A stretch of 18,527 nucleotides of DNA, taken from contig JAEYZS010000118.1 of assembly GCA_023427925.1 (NCBI GenBank), forward strand, positions 1 to 18,527, read 5' to 3'. Of the stretch, positions 8,153 to 15,435 are shown in pieces. Numbering within the stretch: the stretch's first letter is position 1; every line of letters starts with the position of its first letter. The notes below the pieces were generated by a model that saw nothing but the letters and a program-made list of their open reading frames with translations, made no database searches and was not told the DNA's origin. The stretch is from Pseudomonadota bacterium. Lineage in GTDB: Bacteria; Bdellovibrionota; Bdellovibrionia; Bdellovibrionales; JAEYZS01. Made by a program: the position numbers and the translations under genes.

Positions 8153-9168
8153 AAAAGACATCCATAGAATTTAACTCCTTTTCCTTTGATCAAACTGCTC
8201 GCGCGATAGTGATCTATGATATTGCGCTAAAAAAATATAAAAATGAAATCTTGAAAAAATGTAAGAATGCAGTTCCTATTAGTATTCGAGCTCATGAGAC
8301 TTCTAAAAACATCGCAAATGTCATCCGGATATATAAGGTGTTATCTCGTAATCATGTAGACAAAAAATCTGTTGTTGTTGCTTTAGGTGGCGGAGTTGTC
8401 GGTGACATTGCTGGTTTTATTGCGTCCACATATCTTCGAGGACTTCCTTTGATTTCTGTACCAACGACGATCCTTTCTCAAGTGGATTCGAGTCTCGGAG
8501 GGAAGAATGGCGTTAACCTTGAAACGGGCAAAAATTTGGTTGGCACATTTTACCAACCGGACCGAGTTATCATTGATTTTAAATATTTAGAAACCCTCTC
8601 CGATAGAGAAATTGTGAGTGGACTTGGAGAAGTCTTAAAGTATTCCATTCTTGATAAAAAAATTGAATTCCCTGAATTTGACAGTCATAAGACAAACAGG
8701 AAAGCTTTTTTAAGAGCGATCAAAAAGCTAACGCCGTCTTGCGTAGCATATAAAATGAAACTCGTCCAAAAAGATGAGCGAGATGAAAAAGGCATACGTC
8801 AGTTGTTGAACCTCGGTCATACGTTCGGTCATGCTTTAGAAGCGCTGACTTCTTACAAAAAGTTTAAACATGGTGAAGCTGTCATCTGGGGGATTAAATT
8901 TGCATGTCTTGTGTCTTACACTAAGAATATGATGCACTTTGAGGATTTTAGAGACGTAATGAATTTAGCAAATCGTCTGCCTATTCCACCATTGCCTAGA
9001 AATTTAAATCCTGAAATGTGTTATAAGTTAGCGCTCAGGGATAAAAAGTCAGAGAATCAAAAAGTCAAGATGGTCCTCCTCAAAAAAAGAGGGGACGTAA
9101 AGACTCAACAAGTTGTCAGTAAGCAGGAATTTATAAATGCAGTAAAGCTCATTAAGGATTTCTCATGA
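8149..9168 (+). CDS. aroB: 3-dehydroquinate synthase
   Basis: Cyclises DAHP to 3-dehydroquinate using NAD+ and a divalent metal, the second shikimate step. The 339-aa protein has the NAD-binding GGGVVGDIAGF, YLRG, PTTILSQVDSS, GGKNGVN, GKNLVGTFYQP, the GLGEVLKY glutamate, NLGHTFGHALE and HGEAV. These supply the Glu/His/His metal ligands. The usual GGKTGVN reads GGKNGVN here, a small substitution. The N-terminal 60 residues are divergent and somewhat short. ATGA overlaps link it to aroK upstream and aroQ downstream. Confidence 0.95.
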   Translation: MKKTSIEFNSFSFDQTARAIVIYDIALKKYKNEILKKCKNAVPISIRAHETSKNIANVIRIYKVLSRNHVDKKSVVVALGGGVVGDIAGFIASTYLRGLPLISVPTTILSQVDSSLGGKNGVNLETGKNLVGTFYQPDRVIIDFKYLETLSDREIVSGLGEVLKYSILDKKIEFPEFDSHKTNRKAFLRAIKKLTPSCVAYKMKLVQKDERDEKGIRQLLNLGHTFGHALEALTSYKKFKHGEAVIWGIKFACLVSYTKNMMHFEDFRDVMNLANRLPIPPLPRNLNPEMCYKLALRDKKSENQKVKMVLLKKRGDVKTQQVVSKQEFINAVKLIKDFS

Positions 9169-9602
9169 AAAAAATATTGATTATTCATGGCCCCAACCTA
9201 AATCTTCTAGGTGAGCGTGAGCCTGAGATTTACGGCTCTATGACTTTAAATGAACTTAATCATGAGCTAGAGAAATTTGTTGGAAATCGAGCTGAGTTAG
9301 TTTTTTTTCAATCCAATCATGAAGGGGCGATCATAGACTGTCTTCATGAATTTCGAAAGTCTGTTTCAGGAGTCATAATCAATGCGGGAGGGTACACCCA
9401 TACCTCTGTTGCTATTCGGGATGCCATTTCTTCAATTCGAGTTCCAACCATTGAAGTGCATTTGACGGATATTTATAAGAGAGAAGAATTTAGAAGACGT
9501 TCTCTTTTAAAAGAAGTCTGCAAAGCACAGTATCTGGGCGAGGGAATTCAATCCTACAAGAAAGCTTTGAATTATCTTATTGAGTCTCCAGAACGAATTT
9601 GA
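9165..9602 (+). CDS. aroQ: 3-dehydroquinate dehydratase, type II
   Basis: Dehydrates 3-dehydroquinate to 3-dehydroshikimate, the third pathway step. The 145-aa protein has the type II flavodoxin-like layout: GPNLNLLG (9-16), R18 and catalytic Y23 on the flexible lid, QSNHEG (49-54), NAGGYTHTSVAIRDA with N73 and H79, and EVHLTDIYKREEFR with H99 and R110. Type II enzymes of 140-150 residues form dodecamers. It is the last gene of the aro operon. Its final 31 bases overlap the convergent 9572-10000 gene, and no intrinsic terminator is visible after its stop. Confidence 0.96.
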   Translation: MKKILIIHGPNLNLLGEREPEIYGSMTLNELNHELEKFVGNRAELVFFQSNHEGAIIDCLHEFRKSVSGVIINAGGYTHTSVAIRDAISSIRVPTIEVHLTDIYKREEFRRRSLLKEVCKAQYLGEGIQSYKKALNYLIESPERI

Positions 9603-10000
9603 GGGATGCGGCCTCGATAAGGAAATCCCGTCGAAGCTAGGCTGTAATCACACTCTTCAATGTAGCCACTTTCGTTATTTCTACGACACTCCATAATAAC
9701 ATTGTTCCCTTTTTTTAGAGTCGTGGTCACAAAATCTAGAATCCTGTTTTTAGAAGAAAAGCCTAATCGTTGTATTTCCTGTGATCTCATAACGAGGTTC
9801 GCGAGTAAAACATAATTTTCTCTAGTGTTGACTTGGTCCTGGAGGAGTTCAATGTGAGAATTATCGAGCGTTGTTACTTTTTCGCCATTCACATAGATCG
9901 CTATCTGTGTGCCTCTCGTGTTGTATGACTTACTTACATCAGACGCAAATGAGTTAACACTTACAAACACGCTCACTAAAAGAATAAGAATTTGATACAT
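9572..10000 (-). CDS. Hypothetical small exported protein
   Basis: I do not recognise the family. The 142-aa product starts with a clear Sec signal peptide, a hydrophobic stretch at residues 3-15 ending in NSFA, with probable cleavage before SDVS. The mature part is about 122 residues, polar, with two cysteines (in ECRR and EECDY) that could form a disulfide. The ATG at 10000 has AAAGGAG seven bases upstream, so the gene is likely real. It is convergent with aroQ and overlaps its last 31 bases, so the C-terminus is encoded antisense to aroQ. It is probably periplasmic or surface-located. No function can be assigned. Confidence 0.72.
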   Translation of the reverse strand: MYQILILLVSVFVSVNSFASDVSKSYNTRGTQIAIYVNGEKVTTLDNSHIELLQDQVNTRENYVLLANLVMRSQEIQRLGFSSKNRILDFVTTTLKKGNNVIMECRRNNESGYIEECDYSLASTGFPYRGRIPQIRSGDSIR

Positions 10001-10355
10001 TTTATACTCCTTTCAACAAAGTACGAAAAATGTCACCCAGTGCACAAAAAGTTTATACCTGAGATGCAACTGAGGGTCTTCTCAAGTCACAAGGTAATAC
10101 TATTGCAATGTATATACCGATACGAAATGCCTGTATCTGTCGAGGAGTTGAAATGTGTTTCTTGCGAGAGGATTTGCTATCACAATAGAGTTTTTTATCT
10201 TGAGTTTGGAGATTTAAAATCAATATAAAAGGTTTGAAATTTGGTGTCAGAGGGCACCCCGGTACTAACTGCTAGTTTTTACGGACCTCGGTTTTGGCGT
10301 ATATTTAGATAAGTTTGCCGTCGTGATATTGTTAGAAGTCACAAAGGGGGACGGT
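10001..10355. other. Intergenic region between divergent exported-protein genes
   Basis: About 355 bases between the start of the 9572-10000 gene and the hydrolase start. It must contain both promoters, but I find no convincing -35/-10 pair, strong hairpin or RNA gene. Weak elements only: TATATT near 10300 on the plus strand, and TATAAA on the minus strand about 60 bases upstream of the ATG at 10000. A 34-codon ATG frame with a CVSC motif at about 10126-10228 lacks a ribosome binding site and is not called. Confidence 0.5.
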
Positions 10356-11165
10356 ATGAAGAAGGTCTTAGGAATAGCTGCGGTAGTGGTTTTTTTAGTG
10401 AGTTGTCTAAACGGATTAGCAACGAGTATCCTATATCAGTATGCAGCTGCAAATAAAACTCCAGTGCCAGAAGAAACTCCTGAACCGCTTAAGAAAATTG
10501 ATCTTCAAACTGAAAGAGGAAACCGTGTTCACGGTTGGTACAATCAAAACGCAAAATTTAACGCTCCTGTTGTTGTTTACTTTCACGGAAATGGTGAAAA
10601 CGTCCAAACGGTCAACCAATCTGGCCTTTTGGAAAAAGTGAGAAGCTTAGGAGCTCACGCCGTTGCATTTGATTTCCCGAAGTATGGTTTAAGTACAGGC
10701 GAACCAAGTCAGGAAACTGTTATAGAGGGCGCACAAGCTGTTTATGATCACTTAAAAGCCATATTCCCACAGTCTAAGATTATATTATGGGGAAGATCAC
10801 TTGGGTGTGGACCAGCCACAATAATGGCGGCAAACAATCCTGATACTGCAAAGTTGATCTTGACGTCTCCTTGGAATTCTTTCTGGAAGCTTGTTAAGAT
10901 TAAAGGAAATCTCTCTGACAGCAGTGCCAAGAACGCTGCCAAAGGAAACGAGTACGAAACTGAAGTTCATGCAACAAAAGTTCATATGCCAGTGTTGATT
11001 CATCATGGAACTAAGGACAGCGTGATCCCTTGGGAAATGGGAAGGGAAGTGTCAGAAGCCTTTGCAAGCCCAGATGTAAGCTTTGTTTCTATCGAAGGAG
11101 CAGATCACAATAACTTGATCGGTGAGCGTGAATGGGCTGAGATTGGCCAATTTATAAGATATTAA
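10356..11165 (+). CDS. Alpha/beta hydrolase, predicted lipoprotein
   Basis: A 269-aa serine hydrolase. I chose the ATG at 10356 because GGGGGA lies just upstream. A GTG 33 bases earlier has no ribosome binding site and would bury the signal sequence. The N-terminus is a short lipoprotein signal, with L-V-S-C at 14-17, so C17 is probably lipidated. The domain has the oxyanion strand VVVYFHGNGEN (72-82), nucleophile elbow GRSLG with S148, acid D221 (GTKDSV) and H251 (GADHNN), a complete triad. It resembles the bem46/ABHD17-like group, which includes thioesterases and esterases. Substrate unknown. It is monocistronic and ends before a strong terminator. Confidence 0.88.
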   Translation: MKKVLGIAAVVVFLVSCLNGLATSILYQYAAANKTPVPEETPEPLKKIDLQTERGNRVHGWYNQNAKFNAPVVVYFHGNGENVQTVNQSGLLEKVRSLGAHAVAFDFPKYGLSTGEPSQETVIEGAQAVYDHLKAIFPQSKIILWGRSLGCGPATIMAANNPDTAKLILTSPWNSFWKLVKIKGNLSDSSAKNAAKGNEYETEVHATKVHMPVLIHHGTKDSVIPWEMGREVSEAFASPDVSFVSIEGADHNNLIGEREWAEIGQFIRY

Positions 11166-11201
11166 TCTCTGATTAGTAGTAACTAATAAGCCAAAAGCAA
11201 A

Positions 11202-11235
11202 AACGCCAAGAGGGATCTCTTGGCGTTCTTTTTTT
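11202..11235. terminator. Rho-independent terminator between convergent genes
   Basis: A perfect 11-bp stem (AACGCCAAGAG paired with CTCTTGGCGTT, 11202-11212 with 11217-11227) has the tetraloop GGAT and is followed on the plus strand by C and seven Ts. It terminates the hydrolase transcript. The minus-strand side has interrupted T runs (TTTGCTTTTGG), so it may also serve the convergent 11247 gene. Confidence 0.93.
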
Positions 11236-11246
11236 GAAAACTAGAA

Positions 11247-12131
11247 TTAGTTGCCGGTGACGATAGACTCAACCATTGTGATATATCCAGCAGCCATTTC
11301 CTGTAAATTTGCTTTTGTCTCAGAGTCTGGATTCTCTAAAAGAGATAGGAAGCCTTTAACTGACTGTAGCAATTCTTCTACTTCTTGAGTGTTTGCAGTT
11401 ACAGTGACAGCACCACCAAAGCTTAAATCTTTATCTGACATTTTGAGCTCTAAACCGGAAAGGATCATTTTCATTCCAAAAAAATCTAAAGCAGGTTCAG
11501 TCGTTGTCTTTACTACAACTTGAGTCGTTTTGAAATTTTCTATACGTCTATCAACTTTTAAGCTGTTGATAAACTCTCCCCAAGCCCCATTATCATCTGT
11601 TGATTTTTTGATGATGACTATTAGTCTTTCTAACTGCTCCGGGATTTGAGAAAGCGTTGCAGTCGTTGCGGCTTCTTTGAGTATTTCGAGAAGTGCTTCT
11701 TCATCTTCATTTTCTGGAGCCTGTTGACCAGCATCTTCAAGTAGAGAGCTTGCAATATGGCTATAGAGAGGAACAGCTTCTGTTTTAGAGGAAATTGTTG
11801 CATCCATTTTGAAATCTGAGTCTACGTTATCAGAGCGAACAGTCTTTCCATTTAGCTTTAGGCCTATTGTAGTTGGCTTTTGGCTCCATACTGATTCTTT
11901 AGCGGTAGCAGAGAAAGCAATCCCAGTCTTTAGAGTTTTTACCTCTTTAAGATTCGATTTTTCGTCAATTTTCAGCTCGAGCTGGGTAACAACACCATTT
12001 GTATTGGCATCCAAAACCGGAGCAACAATGTCCTTCTTAAGAACAGCGTTTACTTTTTTTAGATTTACATCATTTGCAAATGATACAGCAGATGTGAAAG
12101 CCACTGCCAATGTGATAACTAAATTTCTCAT
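11247..12131 (-). CDS. Hypothetical exported protein, 294 aa
   Basis: I do not recognise the family. A signal peptide, MRNLVITLAVAFTSAVSFA, with likely cleavage before NDVN, gives an acidic mature protein of about 275 residues. The first half alternates short beta-like stretches (VVTQLELKID, TTIGLKLNG). A central stretch rich in Asp/Glu (ENEDEEALLEILKEA) and a C-terminal stretch (EVEELLQSVKGFLSLLE) look helical. There are no cysteines, no lipobox and no catalytic motif. A lipid- or ligand-binding periplasmic protein is possible but unproved. The ATG has a very strong GGGGGG ribosome binding site, and the gene has its own promoter region built around inverted repeats (12177-12233). It ends at the bidirectional-looking terminator. 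Confidence 0.8.
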   Translation of the reverse strand: MRNLVITLAVAFTSAVSFANDVNLKKVNAVLKKDIVAPVLDANTNGVVTQLELKIDEKSNLKEVKTLKTGIAFSATAKESVWSQKPTTIGLKLNGKTVRSDNVDSDFKMDATISSKTEAVPLYSHIASSLLEDAGQQAPENEDEEALLEILKEAATTATLSQIPEQLERLIVIIKKSTDDNGAWGEFINSLKVDRRIENFKTTQVVVKTTTEPALDFFGMKMILSGLELKMSDKDLSFGGAVTVTANTQEVEELLQSVKGFLSLLENPDSETKANLQEMAAGYITMVESIVTGN

Positions 12132-12176
12132 GTTTCCCCCCTAAAGGTTTGGTGTATTTATTTTTAGAACTTGGCC

Positions 12177-12206
12177 AATAAACCATCTTGACAATATGGT
12201 TGTCAA
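12177..12206 (-). promoter_or_regulatory. Candidate promoter of the 294-aa exported protein gene
   Basis: On the minus strand a perfect -35 TTGACA (12206-12201) lies 18 bases from TTTATT (12182-12177), a 4/6 match to the -10. It is about 46 bases upstream of the ATG. The element sits almost exactly inside the long inverted repeat at 12180-12214, so a repressor bound there would cover the promoter. Pattern match only. Confidence 0.5.
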
Positions 12207-12214
12207 GATGGTTT
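12180..12214. repeat. 15-bp perfect inverted repeat, candidate operator
   Basis: The arms AAACCATCTTGACAA (12180-12194) and TTGTCAAGATGGTTT (12200-12214) are perfect reverse complements around a 5-base centre, TATGG. There is no T tract on either strand, so it is not a terminator. It overlaps the -35 and spacer of the candidate promoter for the 294-aa protein, which argues for an operator rather than an RNA hairpin. Confidence 0.8.
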
Positions 12215-12218
12215 GTAA

Positions 12219-12233
12219 TTGTCATTATGACAA
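12219..12233. repeat. Second inverted repeat (TTGTCAT-T-ATGACAA), candidate upstream operator
   Basis: Seven-base arms around a single central base, four bases beyond the larger repeat. It shares the TTGTCA/TGACAA half-site with it, so four copies of the half-site lie within 46 bases (12188-12233), just upstream of and across the candidate promoter. Confidence 0.65.
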
Positions 12234-12265
12234 ATAAGTTCCAAAATCAATAAAACTATAGATTG

Positions 12266-12290
12266 TCCCTTGAAATCAGTCATTTAGGGA
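12266..12290 (-). terminator. Possible weak terminator hairpin after menE
   Basis: On the minus strand TCCCT+AAAT pairs with ATTT+AGGGA around GACTG, with a two-base bulge. It lies 22 bases past the menE stop. The following sequence has only a poor T run (TTTTATTG), so termination is uncertain. Confidence 0.3.
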
Positions 12291-12311
12291 GCGACGCTTT
12301 GTATAATATGC

Positions 12312-13643
12312 TTACATCTTCCAGGATGTCTTAGGTAATTCGTTCCAAGACTTGATGGACTTGGGGCGGAAAAGCCCGGAGAGTTTTTTTTCCAAAGTGC
12401 GTTGAAGCGACTCAGCGTTAAGGTTCTCACTCATTTCAACATAGGCAATAGGTCGAAGACCATATTCGTGATCGTTTTCTGGGCAAACGTAGGCTCGAGT
12501 AACTCCGTTTATCTTGAGCAGTTCTTGTTCAATGATTTCAGGAGAAATATTCTCTCCTCCAGATTGAAAAATCCGATCCGCCCGTCCTAAAACTTTTAGG
12601 CCATATTCGGAAAGCTCCCCGTTGTCTCCCGTAGAAAACCAACCGTCAATATCGAAGGGAGTTTTGAGTAAATTGTTTTCAATATATCCTTTAAAGAGAC
12701 AAGGGCCTCGAAGAAAAATCTTTTGATTTTCGATCTTCAATTCACGATATTTTAGAATTTTTCCTGAACAATCAAATTGCGTAGGTTTTTTCAGTAATGA
12801 CGTTGTACAAACCTGTGAAGCCATCTCTGTCATACCGTAAGATTTATAAATCGGAAGTTCTAAATCTACGGCTCTTTTAAGATAATTTTCAGGAATCGCG
12901 CTTCCGCCTAGGAGAATATGCTGAAGCGGAGTTTGAGGAAGTTGTTCGAGCGATCTAATAAACTGGGTTGAAACTAAAGATATATGGGAAGCATTGAATT
13001 GTTTTATTTGTTCGATGAGCTTATTGTTGTCGAGGAATACGACAGATGCTTCTGCAAGAATTGCTCGCACAATAATAGAAAAGCCTCCCACATGAAAAAG
13101 TGGCAGGCACAATCCCCAAGTATTCGAACTTTCAAGAGGAATATTTTCTGATGAACCTAGAGCATTATAGAAAAAGTTTCTAAGTGTAAGAAGGCAAGCT
13201 TTGCTTTTTATACTACCTGAAGTAAAAAACAGAATTTCGGAATCAATCGGAATTGTGAAATCCTCTGAGCGAGTGAGAATTGGCGGTTGTGTCGAGTCCA
13301 CATGGAGAGTTTCAAAGCCCGAATGTATTTGATCGCTAATAAATAATGAGTAAGTATTGTTCTTGAGAAGCTCAGCGACCTGGGGAGCCTTAAAAAAATA
13401 ATTTAAAAGTGCCGGCCTCAAATTTAAACTCATGCAAGCAAACACATATCCAGCAAAATAGAATGGATTTCTGATATCAACAAGAATAAGGCTGCCGGAA
13501 GATAAATCAAGTTGCTTTAGGTTATGGCGAATTTCTGCAACAAAGGATTTAAATTCCTTAAAAGTCAGTTCTTGGTCGTAGCTTTTGAAAAGTCTATTGT
13601 TGGAGTTAAGCTTTAGGCGCTCTAAAAAAAGTTCTTCAGACAT
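12312..13643 (-). CDS. menE: o-Succinylbenzoate-CoA ligase
   Basis: Activates o-succinylbenzoate with ATP and CoA in menaquinone synthesis. It belongs to the ANL adenylating superfamily. I start it at the ATG at 13643, which has AAGGGA eight bases upstream and overlaps the menC stop by eight bases. An in-frame ATG 60 bases earlier would only add menC-overlapping sequence. The 443-aa product has YGMTEMASQ, DGWFSTGDNGEL, LGRADRIFQSGGENISPEIIE and a terminal LPKTSWKM, whose lysine is in the catalytic Lys position. The ATP-binding P-loop is unusual: FFTSGSIKSKA lacks the second glycine and the GKPK tail of the normal TSGTTGKPK. Menaquinone context supports OSB as substrate. Confidence 0.9.
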   Translation of the reverse strand: MSEELFLERLKLNSNNRLFKSYDQELTFKEFKSFVAEIRHNLKQLDLSSGSLILVDIRNPFYFAGYVFACMSLNLRPALLNYFFKAPQVAELLKNNTYSLFISDQIHSGFETLHVDSTQPPILTRSEDFTIPIDSEILFFTSGSIKSKACLLTLRNFFYNALGSSENIPLESSNTWGLCLPLFHVGGFSIIVRAILAEASVVFLDNNKLIEQIKQFNASHISLVSTQFIRSLEQLPQTPLQHILLGGSAIPENYLKRAVDLELPIYKSYGMTEMASQVCTTSLLKKPTQFDCSGKILKYRELKIENQKIFLRGPCLFKGYIENNLLKTPFDIDGWFSTGDNGELSEYGLKVLGRADRIFQSGGENISPEIIEQELLKINGVTRAYVCPENDHEYGLRPIAYVEMSENLNAESLQRTLEKKLSGLFRPKSIKSWNELPKTSWKM

Positions 13644-14664
13644 AGATCGGTCCCTTAACAATAAAAGGATCCTCAAGGACAATAGCGTTCCTATCAATTT
13701 CAAAATCCACTAAGCTTTCCAAATAACAATCATAAGTCCCGAGGCCGTGAGTTTCTTGAGGAGCCAAGGATTGAGCCATTTGAGCAAGCTGATATATTCC
13801 TACATGAGATTCATAACTTGAGCTCAACACCAAAGATACTCGTTTAGAAATACACTTATCGTAAATTCTCTTAATTGAGTAGTAGTCACCGATTTTAGTC
13901 GGCTTTATAACAAGCGCTTTTAGTCCGTCTAAATCTTCGCGGTCAAATAAAGACAGATCTTCATCCAAGGCAAAAGGAATATGAAACTCCGAATAAAACT
14001 TCCTAAGGTCAGTAGACGTCTTTGTTGGATCTTCAATATAATCAATTCTTGAAATGTCTAAGCCTTTGAGAAGAGTCTTATAGTCTTCTAAAGAATACTT
14101 TTTATTTGCATCTATTCTAAAAGAAATACTATGGGTATGACTAAAAAGATCTTTTAAGTATTCATTGGTCTTTTTTGGATCAGAGAGAGTTTTTACTTTT
14201 AATATTCTAGTTCCCATCTTTACAAAATCCCGAAGATCAGAATCATTTTGTAGAAGCGGCTGGAAGAGTGTCTTGCCTAAAATCTTTAATCCATGCTTCT
14301 TTCGATAGAAATCCGAAAAAACACAAGACAGTGCGAACTTGAGTGATGGAAAAGTCGTATATTTTGAAAAATCGAAATCGAGAAATTTTTCCTGACTAAA
14401 AAGTAAATGGTTCCGTTTTAGGTATACTTCTATGTCATCAAAAATTTGAGTTGTGTTGATATTTTTACAATCAGAATAAACATCTTTATATGATTCTGTG
14501 TTTAAGTAGGGGAGAGGACTGACATCTCCAAAAGATATGGTATTGTCCGTCTCTATTTTTATTAGGAAGCCTCTTTTAGATTCGAGTCTTACATCACCAC
14601 CACCATGATTTCTGTGGATGAGAACAGGGTCTTTGAATGTTAGCTCATATGGTAAAAGAGTCAT
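13636..14664 (-). CDS. menC: o-Succinylbenzoate synthase
   Basis: Dehydrates SHCHC to o-succinylbenzoate. This 342-aa member of the enolase superfamily is divergent but keeps the active site. It has KVK (156-158) with the catalytic lysine, metal ligands D185 (RIDAN), E211 (IEDP) and D234 (ALDED), the second lysine in VIKPTKIG (K254), and SSSYESHVG near the C-terminus. Some relatives act as N-acylamino acid racemases, but overlap with menE points to OSBS. No good Shine-Dalgarno precedes the ATG at 14664. The gene is the first of a two-gene menC-menE unit, separated from the rest of the men cluster by a plus-strand gene, so it needs its own promoter in 14665-14796. Confidence 0.88.
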   Translation of the reverse strand: MTLLPYELTFKDPVLIHRNHGGGDVRLESKRGFLIKIETDNTISFGDVSPLPYLNTESYKDVYSDCKNINTTQIFDDIEVYLKRNHLLFSQEKFLDFDFSKYTTFPSLKFALSCVFSDFYRKKHGLKILGKTLFQPLLQNDSDLRDFVKMGTRILKVKTLSDPKKTNEYLKDLFSHTHSISFRIDANKKYSLEDYKTLLKGLDISRIDYIEDPTKTSTDLRKFYSEFHIPFALDEDLSLFDREDLDGLKALVIKPTKIGDYYSIKRIYDKCISKRVSLVLSSSYESHVGIYQLAQMAQSLAPQETHGLGTYDCYLESLVDFEIDRNAIVLEDPFIVKGPIYV

Positions 14665-14696
14665 AAAAATAATTTATTAGGACTGCGCCTCATTGT

Positions 14697-14757
14697 ACAG
14701 ACAAAAAATATTTGGCACAGACAAAAAAATATAAGGCACAGACAAAAAATATAAGGC
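14697..14757. repeat. Three tandem 20-21-bp repeats upstream of menC
   Basis: Units at 14697-14716, 14717-14737 and 14738-14757 share ACAGACAAAAAA-TAT-x-x-GGC. A fourth copy begins (ACAGAG) at 14758 and then diverges. The middle unit has seven As, the others six. The period is two helical turns. The array fills most of the 132-base gap between divergent menC and the lipoprotein gene. On the minus strand a TACAAT (14697-14692) lies at the menC-proximal end, so the repeats could be an activator-binding array. Confidence 0.85.
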
Positions 14758-14796
14758 ACAGAGCTATTTGGTGTACAAATTTATAGGGGTAAAGAG

Positions 14797-15435
14797 ATGA
14801 TTAGAATACGAAGGAAGCTAGGAATGAAAATGAAGATTGTATCGATGTTCGCTGTGGTTCTGTTTGTAGGTTGCTCAAAAACAAATAGCCCAGTCCATTT
14901 CTCAAAAATTGCCTCTCAGACCGCAGGTCAAGCAGAGGTGTCTTCGCAAGAGTCTAAAGAATCTCAGGAGTCCACTCGGCCCCAAGTCGCGATTCGTTAT
15001 ACTCTCTTAGAAAAGTACCTAAATGGGCTTGTAACAAAAGAGTACGTCATGGCGTGGTTTTTCGAAGACGCAAGAAGCTTTAGGGAAAAGCTCTTTGTCG
15101 TAAAAGACGAGATATACGGGAAAATGCCTATGTCCCAACATGACGTAAACCTAATTTTGATTCTTGAATATGCCATGAATACTCATATTAGAAAGTTTAA
15201 CGATAAAAATATTTTTGTTCGCTCAAAAGACATTATTCACGCCGCGGTTAAGAGTGCTGACGAGTATGATGATCAAATTGAAGAATATATTGAAAATTAT
15301 TATGATATTGCTCGTGTTAAAAATGAAGGTGCGCCAGCAAAGATTATTTCTGATCAACCGATTGGTTTTTTAGGGTCGTTTGTTAGGTACGGATTTAAGA
15401 TCGAAGAAGTTAATTTCTTTTTCTTTCGCGAATAA
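14797..15435 (+). CDS. Hypothetical lipoprotein
   Basis: I do not recognise the family. The 212-aa product begins with a basic, hydrophobic signal ending in F-V-G-C with C26 as the probable lipidated cysteine. A Ser/Glu/Gln-rich linker follows (about 30-65), then a mostly helical, charged domain with many Tyr, Asp and Glu (for example SADEYDDQIEEY). The ATG at 14797 has AGGGG seven bases upstream. A second ATG at 14824 with AAGGA upstream would give a shorter, also plausible, signal. It is the only plus-strand gene in the men cluster and lies between menA and menC. Its TAA directly abuts the convergent menA stop. Confidence 0.78.
   Translation: MIRIRRKLGMKMKIVSMFAVVLFVGCSKTNSPVHFSKIASQTAGQAEVSSQESKESQESTRPQVAIRYTLLEKYLNGLVTKEYVMAWFFEDARSFREKLFVVKDEIYGKMPMSQHDVNLILILEYAMNTHIRKFNDKNIFVRSKDIIHAAVKSADEYDDQIEEYIENYYDIARVKNEGAPAKIISDQPIGFLGSFVRYGFKIEEVNFFFFRE

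Noticed and set aside
9992..10228. A 78-codon plus-strand frame with a CVSC motif, TTG start
   Set aside because: It overlaps the start and leader of the 9572-10000 gene, has no ribosome binding site, and its inner ATG version is only 34 codons.
10323..10355. Earlier GTG start for the alpha/beta hydrolase
   Set aside because: No Shine-Dalgarno; the ATG at 10356 has GGGGGA upstream and places the lipoprotein signal at the N-terminus.
12302..12307. Perfect TATAAT on the plus strand at the menE 3' end
   Set aside because: No -35 at a workable distance, and it would drive only antisense transcription into menE; probably chance in AT-rich DNA.
13644..13703. 20-residue N-terminal extension of MenE
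   Set aside because: It lies wholly within menC in another frame; the ATG at 13643 has AAGGGA and matches the family N-terminus.
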